From assembly GCA_030600405.1 (NCBI GenBank), contig JAUVMD010000032.1, forward strand, positions 1 to 9,239: a stretch of DNA of 9,239 bases, written 5' to 3'. A program made the translations under genes and the position numbers. Origin of the DNA: Nitrospirota bacterium. GTDB taxonomy: Bacteria; Nitrospinota; Nitrospinia; Nitrospinales; Nitrospinaceae. The notes beneath the pieces were generated by a model that made no database searches, was not told where the DNA came from, and was given only the letters and a program-made list of their open reading frames with translations. This document shows positions 1-6,657 of this stretch, piece after piece; within the stretch, counting starts at the first letter, position 1, and every line of letters begins with the position of its first letter.

Positions 1-207
1 ACGAACTAGCAAGGCCTCCACGGCCTGATCATCCGGCGCTTCCACGATATTGACCACATCGTATTTCCCGATGAGCCAGTATATCTGGAGGACTTTGATG
101 CCGAATTTGGCGGCGATTTCCTTGAACTTGTCCGCCCGCTCAGTAGTCTGTTTGATATTCGTGATGCCCTTTTCGGTAAATTTTCCCATAATCAAATAGG
201 TTTGCAT
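1..207 (-). CDS. GYD-domain protein, N-terminal part (cut by left edge)
   Basis: The minus-strand frame begins at the ATG read from 207 to 205 and stays open for 69 codons to the window edge, so the C-terminus is missing. A strong AGGAGG Shine-Dalgarno (plus-strand CCTCCT at 216-221) lies eight bases before this ATG and fixes the start. The protein opens MQTYLIMGKFTEKGI, contains an ERADKFKEIAAKFG helix and the GKYDVVNIVEAPDD stretch at residues 47-60, which is the signature that names the GYD family of small (about 90-110 residue) bacterial and archaeal proteins with a ferredoxin-like alpha/beta fold. No catalytic residue or biochemical role is firmly established for the family, so I assign no function. 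It is probably cytosolic: no signal peptide or membrane segment is seen. It lies 238 bases downstream of the ATPase gene on the same strand; a shared transcript is possible but not shown. Confidence 0.85.
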   Translation of the reverse strand, partial: MQTYLIMGKFTEKGITNIKQTTERADKFKEIAAKFGIKVLQIYWLIGKYDVVNIVEAPDDQAVEALLVR

Positions 208-231
208 GGCAGATTCCTCCTTGAAATCCTT

Positions 232-268
232 TTCCAACCTTATCCCCTGTCAATAAAGAACGTTGGAA
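232..268 (-). other. Inverted repeat in the leader of the GYD gene
   Basis: TTCCAAC (232-238) and GTTGGAA (262-268) form a perfect 7-bp stem with a 23-base loop. On the minus strand it would fold in the mRNA leader just upstream of the AGGAGG of the GYD gene. There is no U-run after it, so it does not look like an intrinsic terminator for the upstream ATPase gene. It may be a leader hairpin or an operator, or chance; the long loop weakens it. Confidence 0.25.
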
Positions 269-445
269 GGTCCGTTTTATTCCTTCAATCAGGACGCGCG
301 CGAGGTCCGGGAACATTTTTTCGGTGGTCATGGACGGCGCGGGAGGTTATGGTAGGGCAAATTTTCCTGAAAAACCGTTTAATTCTGGGTCCGGGTATGA
401 TTTCAAACAACCGTAGGGATGGAAGGCGGGAGGATCGAAAACACA

Positions 446-3118
446 TCAGGACGCCGGGCCGAGCCAGCCGCGCCGGACCATCCACTTGCCTATTTCGAGT
501 ATGGGAAAAATCGTAAGCGCCAATCCGGCAACCAGAGCCCAATCTTCCGCACCCAAACTGTACGTGCCGAAAGGACGATGGAGAGCGGGTATATAAACGA
601 TCAGACTCAACAGCATTAACTCCCAAACGATCGCCAGGTTCAGCCATTTGTTCACAAACGGCTTATGAAACACGGAGTATTGATCAGAGCGAAAATTATA
701 GGCCTTTAACAATTCTATAAAGATGAGGCATAAAAAGGTCAGTGTCATCGCCTGCTCGACACTGCGTTCGGACTCCAGAGCCCAAGTAAACAGACACAGG
801 TTGACCAGCGTGGACCAGGCGCCGCCGACCAGCATCAGAAAAACGACGGGACGGGTGAAAATTCCTTTTTGCGCATTCCGGGGTGGATGGCTCATCAGGT
901 CCGGTTCCGGCGGATCGACAGACAACGCCAACGCCGGCAAGCCGTCGGTCGCCAGGTTCACGTAAAGAATTTGGACCGCCGTCAACGGCAGGGGCAAACC
1001 GGCTAAAGCGGCTCCGGCGATGAGGCCGATCTCACCGGTATTTGCCGAAAGCAGATACATTAAAAATTTTTTTACATTGCCGAAGATACCGCGCCCCTCT
1101 TCGACCGCCCCGACGATGGAAGCGAAGTTGTCATCTGTCAGGATCATGTCGGCCGCTTCACGGCTGACATCTGTTCCCGTAATCCCCATAGCGATACCCA
1201 CATCGGCTTTTTTCAATGCGGGTGCGTCGTTCACCCCGTCCCCCGTCATCGCCACCACATGGCCTTTTTTCTGCAGGGCGGTAACAACGCGAAGTTTGTG
1301 TTCGGGAGACACCCGGGCGTAGACCTCGATGGTTTCCACCTTTTGTTCAAATTCGGCGTCCGACATGGCTTCCAGCTCAGCGCCGGTCACCACGTGGCCG
1401 GTTTTCAGAAGGCCCAGTTCGCGCGCTACAGCCTGCCCAGTGCCCGGGTGATCTCCGGTGATCATGACCGGCCGGATACCGGCGGCCGTACAGGTTTTGA
1501 TGGCTTCCGCGGCTTCGGGCCGAGGCGGATCGATCATGCCCGCCAAACCGAGAAATACCATTTCGCTTTCCGCATCACCCATCGACGCGGTGGATTTATA
1601 AGCCACCGCCAAAACGCGAAGCGCCTCCGTAGTCATCTCTTTTGCCGCATCCAAAATAATTCGAACCGCTTCTTCATCCAAAGTACTATCCCCCTGCTCC
1701 GTTCTCTGCCGTGCGCACGAAGCCAAAATGACTTCCGGCGCGCCTTTTGAATACGCAACCCATCCGTCCGGCCCCTGATGGAGTGTCGTCATGCGCTTTC
1801 GCTCGGAGGTAAAAGGAATCTCGTTGATACGCGGCCATTCTCGTCCCAGCGTGTCCTTGTTGAGGCCGGCCTTGGCCGCGGCGACCACGAGGGCGCCTTC
1901 GGTGGGATCGCCCTTGATATCCCACTCACCGTCGGCTTCGACCAGCCGCGCGTCGGAGGCCAGCGTGGCCCCGCGCAAAAACTCCACCAACGGATGAAAT
2001 ATTTCGTTCTGCTCCTGCCCGGCGCTAAAGGTTCCTTTGGGTTCGTAACCCGTGCCGGTGACATCGATCCGGCGTCCCCCGGTCCAAATCCGGCGGACGG
2101 TCATCTCGTCCCGGGTCAGGGTGCCGGTTTTGTCCGAGCAAATTATCGAGGTACTGCCCAGTGTCTCGACGATGGGCAAGTGCCGCATCAGCGCATTGCG
2201 TTGGACCATCCGCTGGACGCCGATGGCCAGCGAGATGGTCACCACGGCGGGAAGAGCTTCCGGGACCACCGCCACCGCCAACGCTATTCCGAACAAGAAC
2301 ATCTCCAACAGCGGCTCTCCCCGGAAGAGGCCGAAGAAGACAATCAGCACGATCACCACCCCCGCAGCGATCGCCAGAATCTTCCCGACTCGATCCAGGT
2401 TCTCCTGAAGAGGGGTCTTGGTCTTGCGCACCGTTTTCAGCATGCCGGTGATCTTGCCGAATTCGGTGAACATCCCGGTGGCAGTAACCACCGCCTTGCC
2501 CCGGCCGTAGGTCGCCACGGTTCCGGAGTACACCATGTTATTGCGGTCGCCTAATGGAAGAGTTTCATCGGCCAGCGGGGCGGATTGTTTTTCGACCGAT
2601 ACCGATTCGCCGGTGAGAGAGGATTCGTCCGCCTTCAGATTCATCACCTCCACCATCCGGGCGTCGGCCGGCACCTTGTCGCCAACGCCCAGCCTAATGA
2701 CATCGCCTGGGACCAGATCGCGCGCGGGTATCCTCACTTCATCACCATCACGTAACACGGTGGCAAAGGGCGCGGCCATTTTCTTGAGCGCTTCGATGGC
2801 CCGCTCCGCGCGATATTCCTGGATGAATCCCAGCACTATCGCGAACAGGACAATCACTGCGATCGCTATGGACTCAATAGCGTGCCCCAGAAACGCTGAG
2901 ATAGCAGTCGCGATGAGTAGTATGACGATCAGCAAATTTTTGAATTGGTTACCGAGAACTTCCCAGGGAGAAATACCGTCAGCGGATGCCAGCTCGTTAG
3001 ACCCGTACTCCTCCAACCGTCTGCCGGCTTCCTCAGTCGACAATCCCGAACTTGTAGCGTGCAACTGTTCCAACACCTGTTCGATCGAAAGCGTATGCCA
3101 GGAATGGGAAGGCTTCAT
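446..3118 (-). CDS. P2A-type (SERCA/PMCA-like) calcium-transporting P-type ATPase
   Basis: A complete 890-residue membrane pump that would export Ca2+ (possibly another cation) from the cytosol using ATP. All P-type ATPase landmarks are visible. The N-terminal cation-ATPase domain is at about 5-75. The actuator TGES is at 169-172 and VVPEALP of M4 at 284-290. CSDKTGTLT carries the phosphorylated Asp329. The nucleotide domain has KGDPTEGAL (402-410) and SKGAPE (457-462, Lys458). TGD is at 554-556 and the hinge TGDGVNDAP at 625-633. About ten membrane segments are expected (four before and six after the catalytic loops, the last near 860-878). Residues matching both SERCA calcium sites appear: E287 (M4), N693 and E696 (M5, SANTGE), N721, T724 and D725 (M6, NLATDG), and E802 (M8, IEL). 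There is no calmodulin-type tail. No start codon lies upstream in frame before a stop near 3167, so ATG 3118 is the first possible; its ribosome site is weak (no GGAGG). The neighbours do not define its role. Bacterial relatives are annotated as calcium-translocating ATPases (PacL/YloB/LMCA1 type); ion specificity is inferred. Confidence 0.95.
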   Translation of the reverse strand: MKPSHSWHTLSIEQVLEQLHATSSGLSTEEAGRRLEEYGSNELASADGISPWEVLGNQFKNLLIVILLIATAISAFLGHAIESIAIAVIVLFAIVLGFIQEYRAERAIEALKKMAAPFATVLRDGDEVRIPARDLVPGDVIRLGVGDKVPADARMVEVMNLKADESSLTGESVSVEKQSAPLADETLPLGDRNNMVYSGTVATYGRGKAVVTATGMFTEFGKITGMLKTVRKTKTPLQENLDRVGKILAIAAGVVIVLIVFFGLFRGEPLLEMFLFGIALAVAVVPEALPAVVTISLAIGVQRMVQRNALMRHLPIVETLGSTSIICSDKTGTLTRDEMTVRRIWTGGRRIDVTGTGYEPKGTFSAGQEQNEIFHPLVEFLRGATLASDARLVEADGEWDIKGDPTEGALVVAAAKAGLNKDTLGREWPRINEIPFTSERKRMTTLHQGPDGWVAYSKGAPEVILASCARQRTEQGDSTLDEEAVRIILDAAKEMTTEALRVLAVAYKSTASMGDAESEMVFLGLAGMIDPPRPEAAEAIKTCTAAGIRPVMITGDHPGTGQAVARELGLLKTGHVVTGAELEAMSDAEFEQKVETIEVYARVSPEHKLRVVTALQKKGHVVAMTGDGVNDAPALKKADVGIAMGITGTDVSREAADMILTDDNFASIVGAVEEGRGIFGNVKKFLMYLLSANTGEIGLIAGAALAGLPLPLTAVQILYVNLATDGLPALALSVDPPEPDLMSHPPRNAQKGIFTRPVVFLMLVGGAWSTLVNLCLFTWALESERSVEQAMTLTFLCLIFIELLKAYNFRSDQYSVFHKPFVNKWLNLAIVWELMLLSLIVYIPALHRPFGTYSLGAEDWALVAGLALTIFPILEIGKWMVRRGWLGPAS

Positions 3119-3203
3119 AGTAGACCGGATTAATAAGGGGTATTCACAATAATTCGCTGAGTCAATTCAGTGCCCGGAAAAAATGAGAAATGACTTATTA
3201 ACA

Positions 3204-3233
3204 GTTATATCACTTGGAAAGATAGAGTGTCCA
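3204..3233 (-). promoter_or_regulatory. Candidate sigma-70 promoter of the calcium ATPase gene
   Basis: Read on the minus strand, TGGACA (3233-3228, five of six matches to the -35 consensus TTGACA) is followed after 18 bases by TATAAC (3209-3204, five of six matches to TATAAT). Transcription would start near 3197, leaving a leader of roughly 80 bases before ATG 3118. Position and direction suit the ATPase gene; no experimental support exists in the sequence. Confidence 0.45.
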
Positions 3234-3259
3234 ATGCTAGAGCTTCTCCGTGGAGGGGA

Positions 3260-3456
3260 TCAATCCTCGGCCAGGTTTTTGAACAACTCGGCGATAGGAA
3301 TGGTTCCCATTGGCCCTAAACCGGTTGATCCCGATGCGACCGATTCTGACGAATTGGAGTAACCTACGCCACCCAATCGTTATGGTTTAAAATGAATTCC
3401 TCATTGGAATCCGGCGTTTCCACGACCACATTTAATGGAATATTCTCAATTTTATC
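3260..3456 (-). pseudogene. Possible frameshifted remnant of a small unknown gene
   Basis: On the minus strand, an open stretch from 3456 to 3367 reads IENIPLNVVVETPDSNEEF and so on, and ends in TAG at 3366-3364. A second stretch in the frame one base away reads GYSNSSESVASGS followed by GTIPIAELFKNLAED and a TGA at 3262-3260. One extra G in the GGG run at 3374-3372 would join them through DWGGVGY into about 65 continuous codons. Both halves have protein-like composition: an acidic beta-strand-like start, a Gly/Ser-rich linker and an amphipathic C-terminal helix. No ATG with a ribosome site precedes the first half (a TAA lies at 3459-3457), so the N-terminus is also missing or displaced. I do not recognise the family. 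It could be a gene remnant, a sequencing error in a real small gene, or chance. Confidence 0.3.
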
Positions 3457-3533
3457 TTATCTTTATTAGTAGAGAAACCATTATCAACTTATTTTGTATT
3501 CAAGGGTTTTAAAAGCAGTACCGAGTAGAAGTT

Positions 3534-3584
3534 CCCTCCTGTCTTGAAGTTCTGTCTGGTATGGGACAGGGGCTGAAAGGAGGG
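3534..3584 (+). promoter_or_regulatory. Operon leader with a possible Shine-Dalgarno-masking stem
   Basis: The ribosome site of the first operon gene is AGGAGGG at 3578-3584, seven bases... specifically six to seven bases before ATG 3591. CCCTCCT at 3534-3540 is its exact 7-base complement and could hide it. A competing stem pairs CTCCTGTC-side bases 3536-3543 with 3565-3572 (core CCTGTC with GACAGG, extended by one U-G and one C-G pair). The two stems share bases 3536-3540, so they are mutually exclusive: one masks the ribosome site, the other leaves it free. This is seen by base pairing only; no known riboswitch class is recognised, and the 37-base loop of the masking stem makes it an uncertain proposal. 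Confidence 0.35.
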
Positions 3585-3590
3585 TTCATC

Positions 3591-4505
3591 ATGTTAAGGG
3601 TGAGATCACATGGCCGTGGAGGCCAGGGTATCAAAACCGCCAGCCAGATTATGGGAACTGCCGCGTTTCTGAGCGGATATCAGTCCCAGGATTTCCCCCT
3701 GTACGGAGCCGAGCGCAGGGGAGCCCCTATTGTTGCGTTCACACGTGTCAGTCAAAAGACCATCCTCGAACGCGGGCCAATATCCCTTCCCGACTTACTA
3801 TTGATCGGAGACGAAACTCTTCTGGAAGATCCCCAGGCCGCACCGATATGCGGTTCTGATGAACAGACGGTACTGTTCATCAACTCCGAGAAAGATCCTC
3901 AGATTCTGAAGGGAAGTTTTAATCTTCCCTCTCTGCCGGTTACGTGCGGGCTCACCAAGCTCTGTCTGCAGTATCTCAATGATGGTATGGTGCGGAGCAC
4001 CGCGCTGGGGGCGGCCGGTGCTCGATTGACCGGACGGATCTCTCTCGAAGATCTGCTGGAATCGGTGGAAATCGAACTGGATGTCATGGGCATCGCCGGC
4101 CAACCGCTTCAGAGCAATCTTGACTTGGTTCGGGAAGTGTTTGGCGCGCTTAATCCCGTAACTATTAAGGAACGTGAAGAGAGCGCCTTGTCCCCCAGCA
4201 AGTTGATGGTTCTGGAGCAAAAAGAAGTACAGGATGCAGCTCCCATCATAACCGCTACCAGAAACATGGTCCAGCGGAAGACGGGAAACTGGCGCATTCA
4301 TCGACCGGAAATCGATTACGAAGACTGCAACAACTGTATGATTTGTTATGCCCGTTGTCCGGAGGGCGTCATTGAAATGGACCCGGAAGGAAAACCGGTC
4401 ATCGATTACGACCATTGTAAAGGGTGTATGATTTGCGCTCAGGAATGCCCCAAACACTCGATTAAAACACTGTGGGAGATGGATTATGAACTCGAACCTC
4501 AATAA
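3591..4505 (+). CDS. 2-oxoacid:ferredoxin oxidoreductase, fused gamma-delta subunit
   Basis: This 304-residue protein joins two subunits that many organisms encode separately. Residues 1-185 are the gamma domain (POR/KorC type) with the opening HGRGGQGIKTA at 7-17 and ERRGAP at 41-46. After a linker (about 186-230), TGNWRIHRPEIDY leads into a delta-type ferredoxin domain. This carries two [4Fe-4S] motifs: C246, C249, C252, C256 and C276, C279, C282, C286, each CxxCxxCxxxCP. The domain would pass electrons from the active-site cluster in beta to external ferredoxin. An in-frame ATG exists at 3561, but AAAGGAGGG at 3576-3584 sits correctly for ATG 3591, and homologues begin just before the HGRGGQG motif, so 3591 is chosen. 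It is the first gene of the operon and overlaps the alpha gene by 20 bases. It is a cytosolic, oxygen-sensitive enzyme component. Substrate (pyruvate, branched-chain 2-oxoacid or other) cannot be told from this subunit. Confidence 0.93.
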   Translation: MLRVRSHGRGGQGIKTASQIMGTAAFLSGYQSQDFPLYGAERRGAPIVAFTRVSQKTILERGPISLPDLLLIGDETLLEDPQAAPICGSDEQTVLFINSEKDPQILKGSFNLPSLPVTCGLTKLCLQYLNDGMVRSTALGAAGARLTGRISLEDLLESVEIELDVMGIAGQPLQSNLDLVREVFGALNPVTIKEREESALSPSKLMVLEQKEVQDAAPIITATRNMVQRKTGNWRIHRPEIDYEDCNNCMICYARCPEGVIEMDPEGKPVIDYDHCKGCMICAQECPKHSIKTLWEMDYELEPQ

Positions 4506-5709
4506 AAAACGAATGCTGACGGGCAACAAAGCGGCCGCCTGGGGAGCGAGGCTGGCGGGGATTGAGTACGTTCCCGCGTTTCCCATCACCCCTCAGACGG
4601 AAATTGTGGAAACCTTGTCGCAATGGTTCGCCGATGGCACCCTGCAGGGCAAGTTCACCAATATGGATTCCGAACATTCCATGTTCATGGCCGCCGGAGC
4701 GGCGGCGGCGACGGGAGTTCGCGTGTTCACTGCATCCTCCAGCCAGGGAATTCTGCACGGGTTGGAGAGCATCTACACGGTTGCGGGATGGCGGGTGCCG
4801 TTTGTGATGGTCAATGTGTCCCGGGCGCTGGCTACTCCGATCACCTTGGAGCCCGACCACAACGACGTGATGGCCACCCGCGATTGCGGACTCATTCAAC
4901 TGCACGCGGAAACCTGTCAGGAAGTTTTGGATTTCGTGCTGATGGGATACAAGATCGCCGAACATCCTTTGGTCTCCATTCCTGTTCTGGTGAATCTGGA
5001 CGGGTTTGTCCTGTCCTTCAGCCGGGAGCCGGTCATGATTCCTGATGAGAAGGCGGCGTTGGAATTTCTGCCGCCTTTCAAACCGGTGCAACCGGTCTTT
5101 CGAGCGTCCCAGCCGATGGCCCGGGCCTCGGCAGTTTTTGGCGGGGGCACCTACACCTATTTCCGGATTCAGCAGGATTTGGCGGCCCGACAGGCGGAAA
5201 CGGTTTTCAACGAAACGGCTCGGGAATTTGCCGAACGGTTCGGGCGTACTTATGAACCGGTGGAGCGTTTCCACGTGGACGACGCAGAGGTGGTTTTTGT
5301 GATGAGCAATTCCTTCGCCACCAAGGGGAAATCCGCTGTGTTGAAACTTCGCAAGCAGGGAATCAAGGCGGGGCTTTTGAAACTCAGCATGTTCAGACCC
5401 TTCCCGGGAGAGGCCATTGCCAATGCCCTTGCCGGTTGCCAAAAGGTCGCGGTGATCGACCAGAATCTCGCACCGGGTATGGGTGGTATCATCTATCCGG
5501 AAATCGTAACCGCGATGTATGACAAGAAAGACCGTCCGAAAAAAATCCTCTCCGTTGTCGGAGGATTGGGTGGGAAGGATATCAAAGAAGATGATTTTCT
5601 GTCTATTGTGGAAAGACTGAACGATTCGGAATCGAAAAGGCCGCTTTACCTTTTCGACGAAGGGGATTGGAGCCAATTCCAGCAACTTCAAAAAATTGCC
5701 CTGGTATAA
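4486..5709 (+). CDS. 2-oxoacid:ferredoxin oxidoreductase, alpha subunit (PorA-like)
   Basis: A full-length 407-residue alpha subunit, which with beta forms the thiamine-diphosphate active site that cleaves a 2-oxoacid to acyl-CoA and CO2. FPITPQTE at 32-39 corresponds to the YPITPSS motif of pyruvate:ferredoxin oxidoreductase, with T35 in place of the substrate-contacting Thr. E63 in MDSEHSM matches the Glu that activates the cofactor. R113 in NVSRALATP matches the Arg that binds the substrate carboxylate, and DHNDVMATRDCG (124-135) is the usual following loop. The second domain runs from about 267 (EVVFVMSN) through LFR-like SMFRPFP (301-307) to the C-terminus. Retention of Thr35 argues against oxalate oxidoreductase, where I recall an Arg at this place. 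The start at 4486 has GGGAG (4474-4478) seven bases upstream; the alternative ATG at 4513 has no good ribosome site. The 20-base overlap with gamma-delta suggests coupled translation. Exact substrate is open. Confidence 0.93.
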   Translation: MNSNLNKKRMLTGNKAAAWGARLAGIEYVPAFPITPQTEIVETLSQWFADGTLQGKFTNMDSEHSMFMAAGAAAATGVRVFTASSSQGILHGLESIYTVAGWRVPFVMVNVSRALATPITLEPDHNDVMATRDCGLIQLHAETCQEVLDFVLMGYKIAEHPLVSIPVLVNLDGFVLSFSREPVMIPDEKAALEFLPPFKPVQPVFRASQPMARASAVFGGGTYTYFRIQQDLAARQAETVFNETAREFAERFGRTYEPVERFHVDDAEVVFVMSNSFATKGKSAVLKLRKQGIKAGLLKLSMFRPFPGEAIANALAGCQKVAVIDQNLAPGMGGIIYPEIVTAMYDKKDRPKKILSVVGGLGGKDIKEDDFLSIVERLNDSESKRPLYLFDEGDWSQFQQLQKIALV

Positions 5710-5724
5710 GGGAGGACTAAAATC

Positions 5725-6657
5725 ATGATTCAAATACCCTCGCACTACAAAAAAGTGACAGACTTGCACCCTCGAGAGGAGATCGCTCCAGGGTCCGCGC
5801 TGTGCGCGGGTTGCGGTGGTCTGGAGGGTCTTCGTCTGGCGCTCAAAGAGTTGGGCGAAAATGTCTTCATCTCCAATGCGGCGGGATGCTTCACGCTCCT
5901 GTCGGTGTATCCATTCACCCCTTTCAGGGGTTCTTGGTTGTACACCACCATGGGGGCGCCGGTTCCGGCGGCGCAGGGGGTTCGTGATGCTTTGGACATT
6001 CAGCGGGATCAGGGCGAATTGACGGAGGAAGACGATTTTCAGGTGATGGTCGTCGCTGGGGATGGATCGTCTGCTGATATGGGGTTGAGCCCGACCTCCG
6101 CGGCGATTCACCGCAACCTGGATTTCATCTATTTCTGCTACGACAACGAGGCATACGGCAACACGGGATTTCAACTTTCCGGGGCCTCTCCGTACGGGAG
6201 CAGGACCCAGACCACGCCGGTGACCAAAGACCACCCGGCAGGAGCGGAGATGCGGAAAAAAGATTTGTTTGAAATCTGGAAATCGCAGAATCCTCCCTAC
6301 ATCGCGACGGTGTCTCCACGAGAACCCATCGACCTGTCCAACAAATTTGCAAAAGCCAAAATCCTGAAGGGTCCGCGGCTGTTCATCTGCCTGTCGCCGT
6401 GCCCCCCCGGCTGGGGATTCGATCCCAGAGACACCCATGTGATCGCCAAGCTGGCCGTGGATACCGGTATCTTCCCTCTCAAGGAGTATGTTGACGGGCA
6501 GGTGGTCCATACCCGAGTCCCGAGAAAACGGATTCCCGTTGAAAAATACCTGGAGCGCCAGAAGAGGTTTCGTCACTTGTTTGTGCCGAAACGGCAGGAT
6601 GAAATCATTCAGAAGATTCAGGATGGGGTGGATCATTACTGGGAGCATTATTCATGA
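5725..6657 (+). CDS. 2-oxoacid:ferredoxin oxidoreductase, beta subunit (PorB-like)
   Basis: A full-length 310-residue subunit that binds thiamine diphosphate and the proximal [4Fe-4S] cluster. Cluster cysteines are visible at C27 and C30 (CAGCG), C55 (NAAGCF) and C226 in SPCPPGW, where family members usually have a similar SPCP/APCP motif. The cofactor motif starts with GDGSSADMG at 112-120 and continues to YDNEAYGNTG at 139-148, with Mg2+ ligands expected at D113 and N141. Catalysis passes electrons from the hydroxyethyl-type intermediate to this cluster and then to the delta domain of the first gene. The start is set by GGAGG at 5711-5715, nine bases before ATG 5725. It follows alpha by 15 bases and its stop overlaps the next start as ATGA. 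A run of seven C bases at 6402-6408 encodes part of the SPCPPG motif. The function is firm at family level; the 2-oxoacid is not determined. Confidence 0.94.
   Translation: MIQIPSHYKKVTDLHPREEIAPGSALCAGCGGLEGLRLALKELGENVFISNAAGCFTLLSVYPFTPFRGSWLYTTMGAPVPAAQGVRDALDIQRDQGELTEEDDFQVMVVAGDGSSADMGLSPTSAAIHRNLDFIYFCYDNEAYGNTGFQLSGASPYGSRTQTTPVTKDHPAGAEMRKKDLFEIWKSQNPPYIATVSPREPIDLSNKFAKAKILKGPRLFICLSPCPPGWGFDPRDTHVIAKLAVDTGIFPLKEYVDGQVVHTRVPRKRIPVEKYLERQKRFRHLFVPKRQDEIIQKIQDGVDHYWEHYS

Larger units (their letters stand above)
3119..3590. other. AT-rich divergent intergenic region
   Basis: This 472-base stretch separates the minus-strand ATPase gene from the plus-strand oxidoreductase operon and must hold the promoters of both. 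It is clearly more AT-rich than the genes, especially about 3430-3520. It contains the candidate ATPase promoter (3204-3233), a possible decayed small gene on the minus strand (3260-3456), a pair of direct GAAGTTC repeats (3528-3534 and 3546-3552, 18 bases apart) and the leader structure ahead of the operon (3534-3584). I see no tRNA, terminator with a U-run, or sigma-54 site. I could not pick a convincing -35/-10 pair for the operon itself, though the AT-rich block at 3440-3515 is the likely place. Confidence 0.6.

Noticed and set aside
249..254. A TTGACA sequence (minus strand) upstream of the GYD gene as a promoter -35 box
   Set aside because: No acceptable -10 box lies 16-18 bases further on, and a start there would leave almost no leader before the ribosome site.
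140..331. A 63-codon minus-strand frame starting MTTEKMFPDLARV upstream of and overlapping the GYD gene
   Set aside because: It has no ribosome site, and its second half reads the GYD gene in the wrong frame. The GYD frame has a strong AGGAGG and family motifs.
1778..2554. A 258-codon plus-strand frame inside the calcium ATPase gene
   Set aside because: The minus strand encodes the phosphorylation and nucleotide-binding motifs here; the plus frame is His- and Arg-rich with no domain and no ribosome site.
3234..3362. A 42-codon plus-strand frame starting MLELLRGGDQSS in the intergenic region
   Set aside because: Only a weak, distant GGAAAG lies upstream, the ATG sits inside the candidate ATPase promoter, and the opposite strand has the more protein-like reading. 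It cannot be excluded but I cannot support it.
3561..3590. An upstream in-frame ATG that would add ten residues to the gamma-delta subunit
   Set aside because: The added MGQGLKGGFI is translated from the ribosome-binding sequence itself, and the AGGAGGG is correctly spaced only for ATG 3591.
4462..6648. A 728-codon open frame on the minus strand, antisense to the alpha and beta subunit genes
   Set aside because: Its translation is low-complexity, rich in Arg, His and Gly, and shows no domain. The plus strand carries well-conserved cofactor and cluster motifs over the same bases. Such long antisense frames arise from the codon bias of GC-rich genes.
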